Shown: positions 9,060 through 17,611 of the stretch, piece after piece
Numbering within the stretch: position 1 is the first letter of the stretch
How the letters are laid out: every line of letters starts with the position of its first letter
Source of the DNA: Kutzneria kofuensis
Lineage (GTDB): Bacteria > Actinomycetota > Actinomycetes > Mycobacteriales > Pseudonocardiaceae
Assembly (NCBI RefSeq): GCF_014203355.1
Contig: NZ_JACHIR010000001.1
Location: 2,234,038 to 2,298,037, forward strand
DNA: 64,000 bases
Reading direction: 5' to 3'
Translations under genes and position numbers: made by a program
Notes under the pieces: model-generated
The model's database searches: none
The model's input: only the letters and a program-made list of their open reading frames with translations
What the model was told of the DNA's origin: nothing

Positions 9060-9205
9060 CTGGTTGAGCGGGCAGTCGGTGAGTTGGTCGTAGGCAAGTA
9101 GTCAGCTGGCGAGTAGGCAATGCAGACAGCCGGTGATGGCAGTCGATGTTCAGACAGCCGGTGAGCGTTGTCGGGTAAGCAGCGCGGCCGAAGCAAGCGC
9201 GAGGG
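9060..9205. repeat. Degenerate tandem tract between convergent genes
   Basis: Short imperfect units recur here. CAGACAGCCGGTGA occurs twice (about 9122 and 9151). Looser relatives such as GGGCAGTCGGTGAG, GTAGTCAGCTGGCGAG and GGTCGTAGGCAAG occur around them. No open frame with gene-like composition spans it. It is one of five such tracts in this window. Confidence 0.5.
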
Positions 9206-9230
9206 GTGCTCGAGTCAGCGGCGAGGTGGA

Positions 9231-11270
9231 TCACTTCGGCTGGCTAGGGCCGCCGCGTTCGCTCAGTTGGTGGAGCATGGCGTTGTAGGCGTTGAGGTCG
9301 GCGTCGCCGTCGGTGTCGGCGCGGCGGTCGGCCCGGCGGGCGGCGCGTTCGTCGGTGCGGGCCCACTGGGCGAGCAGGGCAAGCATGACGATCAGGAGCG
9401 GTATCTCCCCGGCGGCCCACGCGATGCCGCCGCCGAGGTGCTGGTCGGAGAGCTCGTTGGTGACCCAGGGCAGGGCGAGTGACCGGTAGAAGTTCTGGCC
9501 GATCACCGTCTGCATGCTCATGAGGATGACGCCGAAGAAGGCGTGGAACGGCATGGAGGCGAACACCATGCCGAGGCGGCCGAGCGGCGGCAGGCGGCGC
9601 GGAGCGGGATCGACGCCGATGACGGGCCAGTAGAAGAGGTAGCCGACCAGCAGGAAGTGGGCGTTCATCACGAGGTGCGCCCAGTGGTAGTTGAGGGCGG
9701 CGTCGAACAGGCCGGAGAAGTACAGGGCGTAGAAGGAACCGACGAACAGGACGAGGGCGACGACGGGATGGGTGAGGACGCGGGCGACGGGTGAGTGGAC
9801 GGCGGCGAGCAGCCATTCGCGAGGCCCGGGGGCGCGGTCCTTGCCGGCGGTGGGCAGGGCGCGAAGCGCGAGGGTGACGGGACCGCCGAGCGCGAGCAGC
9901 GGCGGGGCAAGCATGTTGAGCATCATGTGCCCGCCCATGTGGACGCTGAACATCGCGACGGAGTAGCGGCCGATGCCGGACGAGGTCGCGAGGAGCACGG
10001 CGACGCAGCCGCCGACCCAGGCGACGGTGCGACCGATGGGCCACTGGTCGCCGCGCTTGCGCAGCCGTCGGACACCGAGCAGATAGACGACGATGCCGAG
10101 GACGGCGGCGGTTCCGTAGACCAGGTCGAAGCGCCAGTCGAACAGCAGCCGGAGCACGGTCGGCGGCCCGTCGAGCGGGTAGCCGATGAGCCGTTCGACA
10201 TCACCGACGGCGCCGTAGACGTCTTGCGGCGGTGGGGTCCTGGCCAGGGCCGAGGCGACGCCGAGGGTGACGAACATGATCAGCACTTCGATGCCGGCGA
10301 GCCGGATCAGGGACCGGCCGGAGCCGGTGGCGAGCACGGCCTTCACCCCGCGCTCCCGCTGGAAGTAGCCGAAGACGCCGAGCACGACGAGCAGGGCGAT
10401 CTTGGCGACTACGAGCAGGCCGTAGGAGGTGGTGAACAGGTCGGTGACGGGCAGCCGGACTAGGGCGTTGATGACGCCGGAGGCGGCCATGACGATCCAA
10501 CAGACCAGGGCGACCTTGGAGAAACGGCTGGTGGCGAGGCCGAGGTCGGCGCCGCGGCGGCGGCCGTGGGCCAGCAGCGCGACGAGGCCGCCGACCCAGA
10601 TGGCGGCGGCGACGAGGTGGTACAGCAGGCTGTTGGTGGCGAGGTCGTGGGAGCCGCCGGCAGAGGAGTGGCCACTCGCGGCGACGGGGACGAGGCCGAT
10701 CAGGGCGACGAAGAACAGGCTGGCAGTCCAGCCCCACGACAGCACGAAGAAACAGCCGAGAGCCAGCACGAACACGATGACGGCGGTGACGACCCAGGCC
10801 TCGGCCTGCTCGACGATGTTGATGCTGCTGATGAGGACGCTGGGGTTGAGCATGAAGCCGATGGGCTTGCCCTCGGCGTCCGCGAGGGTGAAGGGCACCT
10901 CGAGCAGGGCGCCGACGCACCAGGCGACGGCCGACCAGCCGGCGGTGCGCAGCGCGGCATAGCCGTCGACGGCGAGGCGACCGGAGCGCTGCGGCGCGAC
11001 GAGGAAGGCGGCGAACAGCAGGGCGCCGACGCACACGGTCGAGGCGGCCTCGGTCAGGACTCGAACGACGGTGATGCCGTAGCGGGTGATTGCGCCGGGA
11101 TCGGGCAGGCCCAGGTTCGTGTACAGCAGCTCGCTGCCGGAGAACAGCGTCAGCACGGCCGCGACCAGCGCGGCGATGACGGTACTGATCAACAGCAGCG
11201 GGAGCATGCCGGCGGGTCGGCGAACCTGTGCGCCGGGCGTGGGCTCGGCGGTCACGACGTCTTCGGCCAC
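9231..11270 (-). CDS. CopD-CtaG fusion, copper-handling membrane protein
   Basis: A 679-residue polytopic membrane protein starting at GTG (11268-11270). The first half, to about residue 390, is CopD-like with eight or so membrane segments and conserved His residues (AASGHSSAGGSHDLATNSLLYH). The second half matches the caa3_CtaG family, which helps assemble cytochrome c oxidase: SVHMGGHMMLNMLAPPLLAL, NYHWAHLVMNAHFLLVGYLF and PFHAFFGV hold the metal-binding His residues. Such fusions are common in Actinobacteria and are thought to move copper across the membrane for oxidase assembly. It stands alone between convergent and co-directional neighbours. Confidence 0.9.
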   Translation of the reverse strand: MAEDVVTAEPTPGAQVRRPAGMLPLLLISTVIAALVAAVLTLFSGSELLYTNLGLPDPGAITRYGITVVRVLTEAASTVCVGALLFAAFLVAPQRSGRLAVDGYAALRTAGWSAVAWCVGALLEVPFTLADAEGKPIGFMLNPSVLISSINIVEQAEAWVVTAVIVFVLALGCFFVLSWGWTASLFFVALIGLVPVAASGHSSAGGSHDLATNSLLYHLVAAAIWVGGLVALLAHGRRRGADLGLATSRFSKVALVCWIVMAASGVINALVRLPVTDLFTTSYGLLVVAKIALLVVLGVFGYFQRERGVKAVLATGSGRSLIRLAGIEVLIMFVTLGVASALARTPPPQDVYGAVGDVERLIGYPLDGPPTVLRLLFDWRFDLVYGTAAVLGIVVYLLGVRRLRKRGDQWPIGRTVAWVGGCVAVLLATSSGIGRYSVAMFSVHMGGHMMLNMLAPPLLALGGPVTLALRALPTAGKDRAPGPREWLLAAVHSPVARVLTHPVVALVLFVGSFYALYFSGLFDAALNYHWAHLVMNAHFLLVGYLFYWPVIGVDPAPRRLPPLGRLGMVFASMPFHAFFGVILMSMQTVIGQNFYRSLALPWVTNELSDQHLGGGIAWAAGEIPLLIVMLALLAQWARTDERAARRADRRADTDGDADLNAYNAMLHQLSERGGPSQPK

Positions 11271-11297
11271 GTACTTGAGGGTAGGCCGCGACGCAGC

Positions 11298-12500
11298 TCA
11301 CATCGTCGGCGCACCGACAGCTGGTGGTGCGCATTCCCGATGTCGGGCGCGAATCACCAGAACGACGGCGGGCACGATGAGCGCCGCGATGACGGCGGCG
11401 GCGCCGAGCGCGAAGCCAAGGCCGCTCCACTGGGCGAGCTGGCCGAGCAGCGGCGGACCGCCGAGGAAGCCGGCGTAGGCGATGGTGGTGACGAAGCCGA
11501 TCTCCCGCTCGCCGCCGGTGCCATCGGCGCGGCGGCCGGCGGCGCCGGCCAGGCTCATGGTGACGGGGAACGAGAACGCGAGCCCGACTCCGGCGAACGC
11601 GAAGCCGACGTAGGCGACGACGGGAACGGGAACTGTGACGGCGGCGAGAAGTCCGACGGCGGCGAGAGAAGCGCCGAAAACGAGCATTCGGTAGGGGCCC
11701 CACCGGCGTTCCACCCGTTCGCCGGACAGCCGGGTCAGCGCCATCGCGATGGAGAAGACCGAATAGCCGGCGGCGGCGAGGGAGTCGGGCACACCGCGAT
11801 CCCGGACGAGGAACAGCGCGCTCCAGTCCGCCGACGCACCCTCGGCGACGGCGGAGAACAGCGCGATCAGGGCCAGCAGCCAGAGCACGGGCCGGCGGAC
11901 GGGCGACGGACCGGCGACGACAACATCACCCGATCGGGTGCGCGACCGCTCCCCCGCGTCGGCGGGCAGCGAGGTGACGACGAGCGCGACGGCGACGACG
12001 CCGAGCACCGCCAGGATCGAGAACTGGCGTAGCGGACTCCACTGCAGGGCGGCGGCGAACGCGGCGGCGAGGGAACCGAGCAGGCCGCCGACGCTGAAGC
12101 CGGCGTGGAACACGGGCATGAGCGGCCGGTCGAGCAGCCGGGTGACGGTGACGGCGGCGATGTTCATCGAGACGTCGAGGGTGCCGACGGTCAGCCCGAG
12201 GACGAACAACACGAGGCCGAGCTGCAGCGGCGAAGTCGTCAGGCCGAGTACGGGCAGTACGACGAAGCCGGTGGCGGCACCGAGCACCATGACGGCGCGC
12301 GAGCCGAAGGCGGCGCAGAGCCGACCGGCTATCGGCGCGGCGACGATGAGCCCGACGCTGACGCCGAAGAGCGACAGCCCGAGCCCGGCGGGTGTGGCGC
12401 CGACCTGCACGGCGAGCGCCGGCACCCGGGCGGCCCATGAGCCGAACACGACTCCGTTGAGCACGAACACGATGAAGACAGCGGTGCTTTTCGCCAGCAT
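11298..12500 (-). CDS. MFS transporter controlled by the adjacent LacI regulator
   Basis: A 400-residue major facilitator protein with about 12 membrane segments and a moderately conserved loop after segment 2 (GRLCAAFGSRAVM). I chose the ATG at 12498-12500 (MLAKSTAVFIVFVLNGVVFG), which is preceded by AAGGGGGTACGA. It is transcribed away from a LacI regulator, with a perfect palindrome between them. That arrangement suggests uptake or efflux of a sugar or sugar-like compound recognised by the regulator. The transported substrate cannot be read from sequence. Confidence 0.85.
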   Translation of the reverse strand: MLAKSTAVFIVFVLNGVVFGSWAARVPALAVQVGATPAGLGLSLFGVSVGLIVAAPIAGRLCAAFGSRAVMVLGAATGFVVLPVLGLTTSPLQLGLVLFVLGLTVGTLDVSMNIAAVTVTRLLDRPLMPVFHAGFSVGGLLGSLAAAFAAALQWSPLRQFSILAVLGVVAVALVVTSLPADAGERSRTRSGDVVVAGPSPVRRPVLWLLALIALFSAVAEGASADWSALFLVRDRGVPDSLAAAGYSVFSIAMALTRLSGERVERRWGPYRMLVFGASLAAVGLLAAVTVPVPVVAYVGFAFAGVGLAFSFPVTMSLAGAAGRRADGTGGEREIGFVTTIAYAGFLGGPPLLGQLAQWSGLGFALGAAAVIAALIVPAVVLVIRARHRECAPPAVGAPTM

Positions 12501-12524
12501 TCGTACCCCCTTCGACTGGAACCC

Positions 12525-12552
12525 GACTGTACTGAAGCGCTTCAGTACAGTC
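12525..12552. promoter_or_regulatory. Perfect 28-bp palindrome, LacI-family operator
   Basis: GACTGTACTGAAGC is followed immediately by its exact reverse complement, GCTTCAGTACAGTC. The centre TGAAGCGCTTCA has the central CG step typical of LacI-family operators. It starts 25 bases upstream of the MFS start codon and ends 42 bases before the LacI start, so it can control both genes. Confidence 0.8.
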
Positions 12553-12594
12553 CAGTGCGTCAGTCCGCCCGTCAGCGCCAACTACGCTCTCCCT

Positions 12595-13677
12595 GTGGAC
12601 ACCGAGCAAACCCGACGCCCGACGCTAGACACGGTGGCCCGTGCCGTCGGCGTCTCTCGGGCGACGGTGTCCAACGCCTACAACCGGCCCAACCAGCTCT
12701 CGGCCACCCTGCGCACGCGCATCCTGGAGGTCGCCGACCGGCTCGGCTACCTCGGGCCGGACCCGGTCGCCCGCAGCCTGGCAACACGGAAGTCGGCCGC
12801 GGTCGCCTTCATGCTGCGATCCGGCCTGTCCAGCGCGTTCTCCGATCCGGCGCTGACGATCATGCTCGATGCCCTGGCCGCCACGGTCGACGGCCGCGAC
12901 CACGCGTTGGTGCTGCTGCCCGGCGACGAGTCGGGCGGACCGCGCCCGGACAGCGTCGCCCGCGCCCAAGCGGACGTGATCGTCGCGTACTCGCTGCCGG
13001 ACAGCGCGCCGGCGCTGACCGCGGTACGCCAGCGCCGGCTGCCGATGGTGGTCGTGGACCAACCGGCCATGGGCGGCACGGCGCGCGTCGAACTCGACGA
13101 TTTCGGCGGAACCCAGGCGGCCGGTCGCTATCTGACCGAGCTCGGGCACCGCGACTTCGGCGTGATCTCGCTCACCCTTCGGCCAGACGGGCGGTCGGGC
13201 CCGGCCGAGCCGGAGCGCCGCACGGGGTCACCGTTCCGCGTGACACGCGAACGCATGAGCGGCTACTTCGACGCGTTGACGGCTGTCGGGATCGCCCCCG
13301 AGACGGTGCCGGTCTGGGAGTCCGCGAGCAGCGATCGCGAGCACGGCCGGACTGCCGCCCGATGGTTGTTACAGCAGAGCCCACGGCCGACGGCCCTGCT
13401 CTGCATGTCCGACGAGCTGGCGCTGGGCGCCCTCCAGGCTGCCCGCGATGCTGGGCTTTCGGTGCCGGCTGACGTCTCGGTCGTCGGATTCGACGACACA
13501 CCGCCCGCCGGCGTCGCGGACCCGCCGCTGACCACCGTCCGTCAGCCGCTGGTCGAGAAGGGTCGGCTCGCCGGCGAGCTGGCGCTGACCCTGCTGGACG
13601 GCGGGAGACCGAGCAGACCCGTCAGACTCGATGTCGAACTGGTGGTGCGCGCATCAAGCGCCGCCCCGATCCGGTGA
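12595..13677 (+). CDS. LacI-family transcriptional regulator
   Basis: A 360-residue regulator starting at GTG 12595 (VDTEQTRRPTLDTVARAVGV). The HTH is TLDTVARAVGVSRATVSNAY and the hinge follows in ILEVADRLGYLGPDPVARSL. The remainder is the periplasmic-binding-protein-like effector domain (for example LSVPADVSVVGFDDTPPAG and LTTVRQPL). It is divergent from the MFS transporter gene, with a 28-bp palindrome in between. Repression of both genes, relieved by a sugar-like ligand, is the expected mode. Confidence 0.92.
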   Translation: MDTEQTRRPTLDTVARAVGVSRATVSNAYNRPNQLSATLRTRILEVADRLGYLGPDPVARSLATRKSAAVAFMLRSGLSSAFSDPALTIMLDALAATVDGRDHALVLLPGDESGGPRPDSVARAQADVIVAYSLPDSAPALTAVRQRRLPMVVVDQPAMGGTARVELDDFGGTQAAGRYLTELGHRDFGVISLTLRPDGRSGPAEPERRTGSPFRVTRERMSGYFDALTAVGIAPETVPVWESASSDREHGRTAARWLLQQSPRPTALLCMSDELALGALQAARDAGLSVPADVSVVGFDDTPPAGVADPPLTTVRQPLVEKGRLAGELALTLLDGGRPSRPVRLDVELVVRASSAAPIR

Positions 13678-13824
13678 ACCCGCACACGGATTGACAACGC
13701 CGCGTACAGAAATCGGCACCCACGGTGGTTGTCCATATCGTGATCATCCGAATGAGGGTCAACCGGAAACGACTGGGGCGCTCGTAGCGATGTACCTCAC
13801 GGGGCGTGCGCCGGCATGCCTCAA

Positions 13825-13897
13825 GCCTCCGTAGCTCAGCGGACAGAGCGAGTGACTTCTAATCACTTGGTCGCAGGTTCGAGTCCTGCCGGGGGCG
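13825..13897 (+). tRNA. tRNA-Arg (anticodon UCU)
   Basis: A complete 73-base cloverleaf. The acceptor arm GCCTCCG pairs with CGGGGGC (one G-U pair) before discriminator G. The D-stem is GCTC/GAGC, the anticodon stem AGTGA/TCACT with loop CTTCTAA (anticodon TCT), and the T-arm GCAGG-TTCGAGT-CCTGC. CCA is not encoded. It decodes AGA, a rare codon in this GC-rich genome. A TTTTT run follows directly. Confidence 0.97.
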
Positions 13898-13921
13898 CCC
13901 TTTTTCACCTGCGGGCACAAC

Positions 13922-13947
13922 GCACCGTGGTCGGTTGACCACGGTGC
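13922..13947 (+). terminator. Hairpin downstream of tRNA-Arg
   Basis: GCACCGTGGTC and GACCACGGTGC form a perfect 11-bp stem with a GGTT loop, 25 bases after the tRNA. No T-run follows the hairpin itself, although a TTTTT lies just before it. It may be a terminator or a processing or insertion-related palindrome. Confidence 0.5.
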
Positions 13948-14117
13948 CATGACACCCTTTGTGACTCACATCTCCCTAACGTGGGGCCCGAGGCAAGCCT
14001 TCGGAGCCCTACAGGTTCTGCGTACGCGAGGGTCGACCGAGCATCACGCTGACCAGCGCCATCGACCACGAGCGAACCGCACGGTCACCCAGTTGTGCGA
14101 GTGCTGCTCACTTTTCG

Positions 14118-14260
14118 AAGTCGCCAGCCATAGCACTTCAGGGTTACGAGGAGTTGGCGCGCTACCACATTCGGCGGCATATCGGTAAAACAGGCACCAA
14201 ACCAGTCACCGCCGAGACACTGCAGCGCACACTACGCGGAATACCGACGGTGTCGACACC
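14118..14260 (+). pseudogene. Possible integrase N-terminal fragment near tRNA-Arg
   Basis: One frame contains YEELARYHIRRHIG followed by KPVTAETLQRTLRGIP. This spacing resembles the N-terminal (SAM-like) core-binding domain of phage-type tyrosine integrases, where Y-x-x-L-x-R-x-H-I and L-T-x-x-x-L-Q recur. There is no start codon with a ribosome site, and the frame loses sense beyond about 14260. It lies about 250 bases downstream of tRNA-Arg, the place where an integrase gene would sit after site-specific insertion. The match is by eye only. Confidence 0.3.
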
Positions 14261-14511
14261 GTCGCGCTCCGAGAAACGCCATGACCACCATTGCGGCAAA
14301 CGGTGCCGCCCGTACCGCTGTTCGCCGCTCGTGGTGCCGACCATCCGTCAGATTGTGGGCTTGTCCTGCCGGATGTCTGCCCCGGCTTTCTGTCTAATCT
14401 GCCGCTCGTTACCGAACAGCCATGCTCGTACTCCGAATCCGCCGCTCTCACTTGGGTGAAGGGGCGTGGTCCTGCGGGCAGCGTGGTACGTCCCGTTGGG
14501 CACCTTCGTCT

Positions 14512-14604
14512 GGGCTCGCCGGACAGGAGGAGGGCAGCGGCGTCGCCGGCGAAGAAGTCGCGGATCCAGGTCAGTTCGCGGGTCCGGCCGACCAGTGTCT
14601 CCAT
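14512..14604 (-). pseudogene. N-terminal remnant of an ATPase-LuxR-type regulator
   Basis: From an ATG at 14602-14604 with GGGGGAG upstream, 31 codons read METLVGRTRELTWIRDFF and then AAALLLSGEP. This is the standard opening of LAL/AAA-type LuxR regulators, which continue with GxGKT. Here the match stops abruptly at GEP and the frame continues into unrelated sequence. I read it as the 5' stump of a lost regulator gene. The rest of 13950-14837 shows no intact gene. Confidence 0.6.
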
Positions 14605-14837
14605 CGATCTCCCCCTTCGGCGGCGCACCGGCAGTTCGACGACATCCTCATCTTCGGCGAAATCGAGAAGTTCGACGAAAAGCTCGATGTCGACGGCGGA
14701 GCGGTGCGGCGGCTGCTGGGACGGCAACGTAGCAACGCCGCATATACGACCCGTAGACGAGACGTAGCCGTCCACATTCGGGTGCCCCATCGGACAGTGG
14801 GGTTGCCCCACGATCCCCGCTGGCCGACCCTGGTGCG

Positions 14838-16130
14838 GTGACCAGCACGCCCGGCATCGGCCGGATCGCCGTCGGCAGCTTCGTCGGCACCGCGATCGAG
14901 TTCTACGACTTCTACATCTACGGCACGGCAACGGCGCTGGTGCTCAACGCGACGTTCTTCCCGACGCTGGCGCCGGTGAACGCGACGCTCGCGTCGTTCG
15001 CCACGTTCGCCGTCGCCTTCATCGGCCGGCCGCTCGGCTCGCTGCTGTTCGGCCATTTCGGCGACCGCGTCGGGCGCAAGGCGACCCTGGTGGCATCGCT
15101 GCTGACCATGGGCCTGTCCACTGTGGCCATCGGCCTGCTGCCCGGTTACGCCACGCTCGGGGTCGCCGCACCCGTCATCTTGGTGCTGCTGCGGTTCCTG
15201 CAGGGCATCGGCCTCGGCGGCGAGTGGGGCGGGGCCGCGCTGCTCGCGGTGGAGAACGCGCCCGCCGGGCGACGGTCCTGGTACGCGACCTTCCCTCAGC
15301 TCGGGCCGTCGATCGGCTTCTTCGCCGCGAACGGGCTGTTCCTCGGCCTGTCGGCGGTGCTGTCGGACGAGTCGTTCCACTCGTGGGGCTGGCGGATCCC
15401 GTTCCTGGCGTCGGCCGTGCTGGTCGCCGTCGGTCTGGTGGTGCGCCTGCGGCTGGCCGAGACGCCGGTGTTCGCCGAGGTGGTGCGTCGGCGCGAGCAG
15501 AGCCGGATGCCGCTGGTCGACATGCTGCGCAAGGCGCCGCTGCGGCTGCTACTCGGCGGCGGCACGATCATCACCTGTTACGTCGTCTTCTACGTCACCA
15601 CCACGTTCTGCCTGTCCTACACGACGACCACGCTGAAGCTGCCCAAGTCGGAGGCGCTGGGCCTGCTGGTGGCGGCGATCTGGGCGATGGCGCTGACCAC
15701 GGTGCTGTCCTGTCTCGCCGGCGACCGCTACGGCCGCAAACCGGTGCTGCTGATTGGCTGCGTCTTCACGGGCGTGGCCGGATTGGTCATGTTTCCGCTG
15801 CTCAGCGGCGGTACCGCGCTGTCGATCGGCATCGCTTTCGCGCTCGGCCTTGCCGCGATGGGGTGGGTGTACGGGCCGCTCGGCGCGTTCCTGCCGGAGC
15901 TGTTCGACGCCCGCTACCGGTACTCGGCGTCGTCGTTCGCGTACAACCTGGGCGGCGTGCTCGGCGGCGCCCTCGCCCCGACCATCGCGGCGGCGCTGGC
16001 GGCGGGCGCCGGCACGACCGCGGTCGGCTGGTACGTCACCGGCTCGGCCGTGGTGAGCCTGCTGTGCCTGCTCGGGCTCCCGGAGACCCGGCACGTGTCC
16101 ACCGAACTGCCCGCCCGCGTCACAGCCTGA
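14838..16130 (+). CDS. MHS-family MFS transporter (metabolite:H+ symporter)
   Basis: A 430-residue protein starting at GTG 14838, with 12 membrane segments and the metabolite:H+ symporter signatures AIEFYDFYIYG, GHFGDRVGRK, LLRFLQGIGLGGEWGGAALL and GDRYGRKPVL. Family members (ShiA, ProP, KgtP, CitA) bring organic acids, betaines or similar solutes into the cell with protons. It is followed 11 bases later by a ketol-acid reductoisomerase gene on the same transcript. That suggests a substrate such as a branched keto- or hydroxy-acid, which is an inference. Confidence 0.88.
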   Translation: MTSTPGIGRIAVGSFVGTAIEFYDFYIYGTATALVLNATFFPTLAPVNATLASFATFAVAFIGRPLGSLLFGHFGDRVGRKATLVASLLTMGLSTVAIGLLPGYATLGVAAPVILVLLRFLQGIGLGGEWGGAALLAVENAPAGRRSWYATFPQLGPSIGFFAANGLFLGLSAVLSDESFHSWGWRIPFLASAVLVAVGLVVRLRLAETPVFAEVVRRREQSRMPLVDMLRKAPLRLLLGGGTIITCYVVFYVTTTFCLSYTTTTLKLPKSEALGLLVAAIWAMALTTVLSCLAGDRYGRKPVLLIGCVFTGVAGLVMFPLLSGGTALSIGIAFALGLAAMGWVYGPLGAFLPELFDARYRYSASSFAYNLGGVLGGALAPTIAAALAAGAGTTAVGWYVTGSAVVSLLCLLGLPETRHVSTELPARVTA

Positions 16131-16141
16131 GGAGAAACCCC

Positions 16142-17611
16142 ATGGACCTCGACTTCGACACGAAGGTGTTCGACAAGGAGTACATCGCCGTCGCGGACCG
16201 GCAGGAGCCGATCGTGCGCGGCGGACGCCACCTGTTCGACCGGTTACCCGCGGCCTTCGACGGCGTGCGCCAGCTGGGCGTGATCGGCTGGGGCCCGCAG
16301 GGCTCGGCGCAGGCGCAGAACCTGCGGGACTCGCTGGGCGACGCGGTGCGCGTGGTCGTCGGCCTGCGGCGGAACTCGACGTCCTGGGACACCGCCGTGC
16401 AGGCGGGCTTCACGCCGGAGGACGGCACGCTCGGCGAGATGTTCGACGTCATCCGCGGCTCGGACATGGTGATCCTGCTGATCTCGGACGGTGCGATGGC
16501 CGAGACCTATAGGGAGGTGTTCGCGGCGCTGCGGCCGGGCACCACGCTCGGGTTGTCGCACGGCTTCCTGCTCGGCCACCTGGATCTGGTCGGCGACGAG
16601 TTCCCCGCCGACATCGACGTGATCGCCGTCTGCCCGAAGGGTATGGGTGCCTCAGTTCGCGCCCTCTACCTGCAGGGCAGGGACGTCAACGGCGCCGGCA
16701 TCAACGCGAGCTTCGCCGTGCACCAGGACGTCACCGGCCGGGCGGTCGACCGGGCGCTCGGCTGGTCTGTGGGCCTCGGCGCGCCGTACACGTTCCGGAC
16801 CACGCTGCGGTCCGAGTACCTCTCGGATCTGTCGGGCGAGCGCGGCATCCTGGCCGGCGGCCTGCACGGCATCGTGGAGAGCCTCTACCGGCGGTTCCGC
16901 GACCAGGGCATGAGCGACGAGGACGCGTTCCGGCACTCCGCCGAGTCGGTCACCGGCCCGATCTCGCGGGTGATCTCCCGCGACGGCATGCTCGGCGTCT
17001 ACCGAATGCTGAATTCCGACGAAAAGCAGGTGTTCGCCGAGGCGTACTCGGTCAGCTACCCGGTCGGCCTGGAGCTGATGCACGAGATCTACGACGAAGT
17101 CCGCTCCGGCGACGAAGTGCGCAGCGTGGTGCTGGCGGGCAAGCGGCTGGCCCGGTTCCCGATGGGCAAGATCGACCAGGCCGACATGTGGCGGGTCGGT
17201 CAGAAGGTGCGGGCCGACCGGGTGCCCGACGAGATTCCGCTCGACCCGTTCACCGCCGGCGTGTTCATCGGCGTGATGATGGCGCAGATCGACGCACTGC
17301 TGGAGTTCGGCCACCCGTACTCGGAGATCGCGAACGAGTCGGTCATCGAGGCGGTCGACTCGCTCAACCCGTACATGCACGCCCGCGGCATCGCCTACCT
17401 GGTGGACAACTGCTCGATCACGGCCCGGCTCGGCGCGCGCAAGTGGGCGCCGCGGTTCGATTACGCGCTGACGCAGCGCGCCTACCCGGTCGTCGACGAC
17501 GAGCAATCCGTCGACATCGAGATTTTCGGCGGATTCGAGAATCACGTCGTGCACGAGGTGCTGCGAGTGTGCGCCGGCATGCGGCCGTCCGTCGACATCT
17601 TCGTCGAGTAG
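16142..17611 (+). CDS. ilvC: Class II ketol-acid reductoisomerase, plant-like
   Basis: A 489-residue enzyme starting at the ATG after GAGGAGAAACCCC. It should convert acetolactate or acetohydroxybutyrate to dihydroxy-acids with NADPH and Mg2+ (valine/isoleucine pathway). The Rossmann site is GVIGWGPQGSAQAQNLRDSL. Metal and substrate residues are visible in CPKGMG, SDLSGERG, YSEIANESVIEAVDSL and CSITARLGARKW. Two C-terminal helical domains give the long class II size; most Actinobacteria use a class I enzyme of about 340 residues. From memory the sequence follows plant chloroplast KARI nearly block by block, for example NGAGINASFAVHQDV and ALGWSVGLGAPYTF. It is coupled to an MHS transporter, not to other ilv genes. 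It is therefore probably a second, specialised or inhibitor-tolerant KARI. Confidence 0.92.
   Translation: MDLDFDTKVFDKEYIAVADRQEPIVRGGRHLFDRLPAAFDGVRQLGVIGWGPQGSAQAQNLRDSLGDAVRVVVGLRRNSTSWDTAVQAGFTPEDGTLGEMFDVIRGSDMVILLISDGAMAETYREVFAALRPGTTLGLSHGFLLGHLDLVGDEFPADIDVIAVCPKGMGASVRALYLQGRDVNGAGINASFAVHQDVTGRAVDRALGWSVGLGAPYTFRTTLRSEYLSDLSGERGILAGGLHGIVESLYRRFRDQGMSDEDAFRHSAESVTGPISRVISRDGMLGVYRMLNSDEKQVFAEAYSVSYPVGLELMHEIYDEVRSGDEVRSVVLAGKRLARFPMGKIDQADMWRVGQKVRADRVPDEIPLDPFTAGVFIGVMMAQIDALLEFGHPYSEIANESVIEAVDSLNPYMHARGIAYLVDNCSITARLGARKWAPRFDYALTQRAYPVVDDEQSVDIEIFGGFENHVVHEVLRVCAGMRPSVDIFVE

Noticed and set aside
13950-14460. Short plus-strand open frames after the tRNA as intact genes
   Set aside because: They lack ribosome sites and consistent gene-like composition. 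Only fragments with weak family resemblance are visible.
15224-16141. An N-terminal extension of the KARI frame into the MHS gene
   Set aside because: The upstream part is an out-of-frame reading of the transporter. ATG 16142 has a strong ribosome site and matches the mature family N-terminus.
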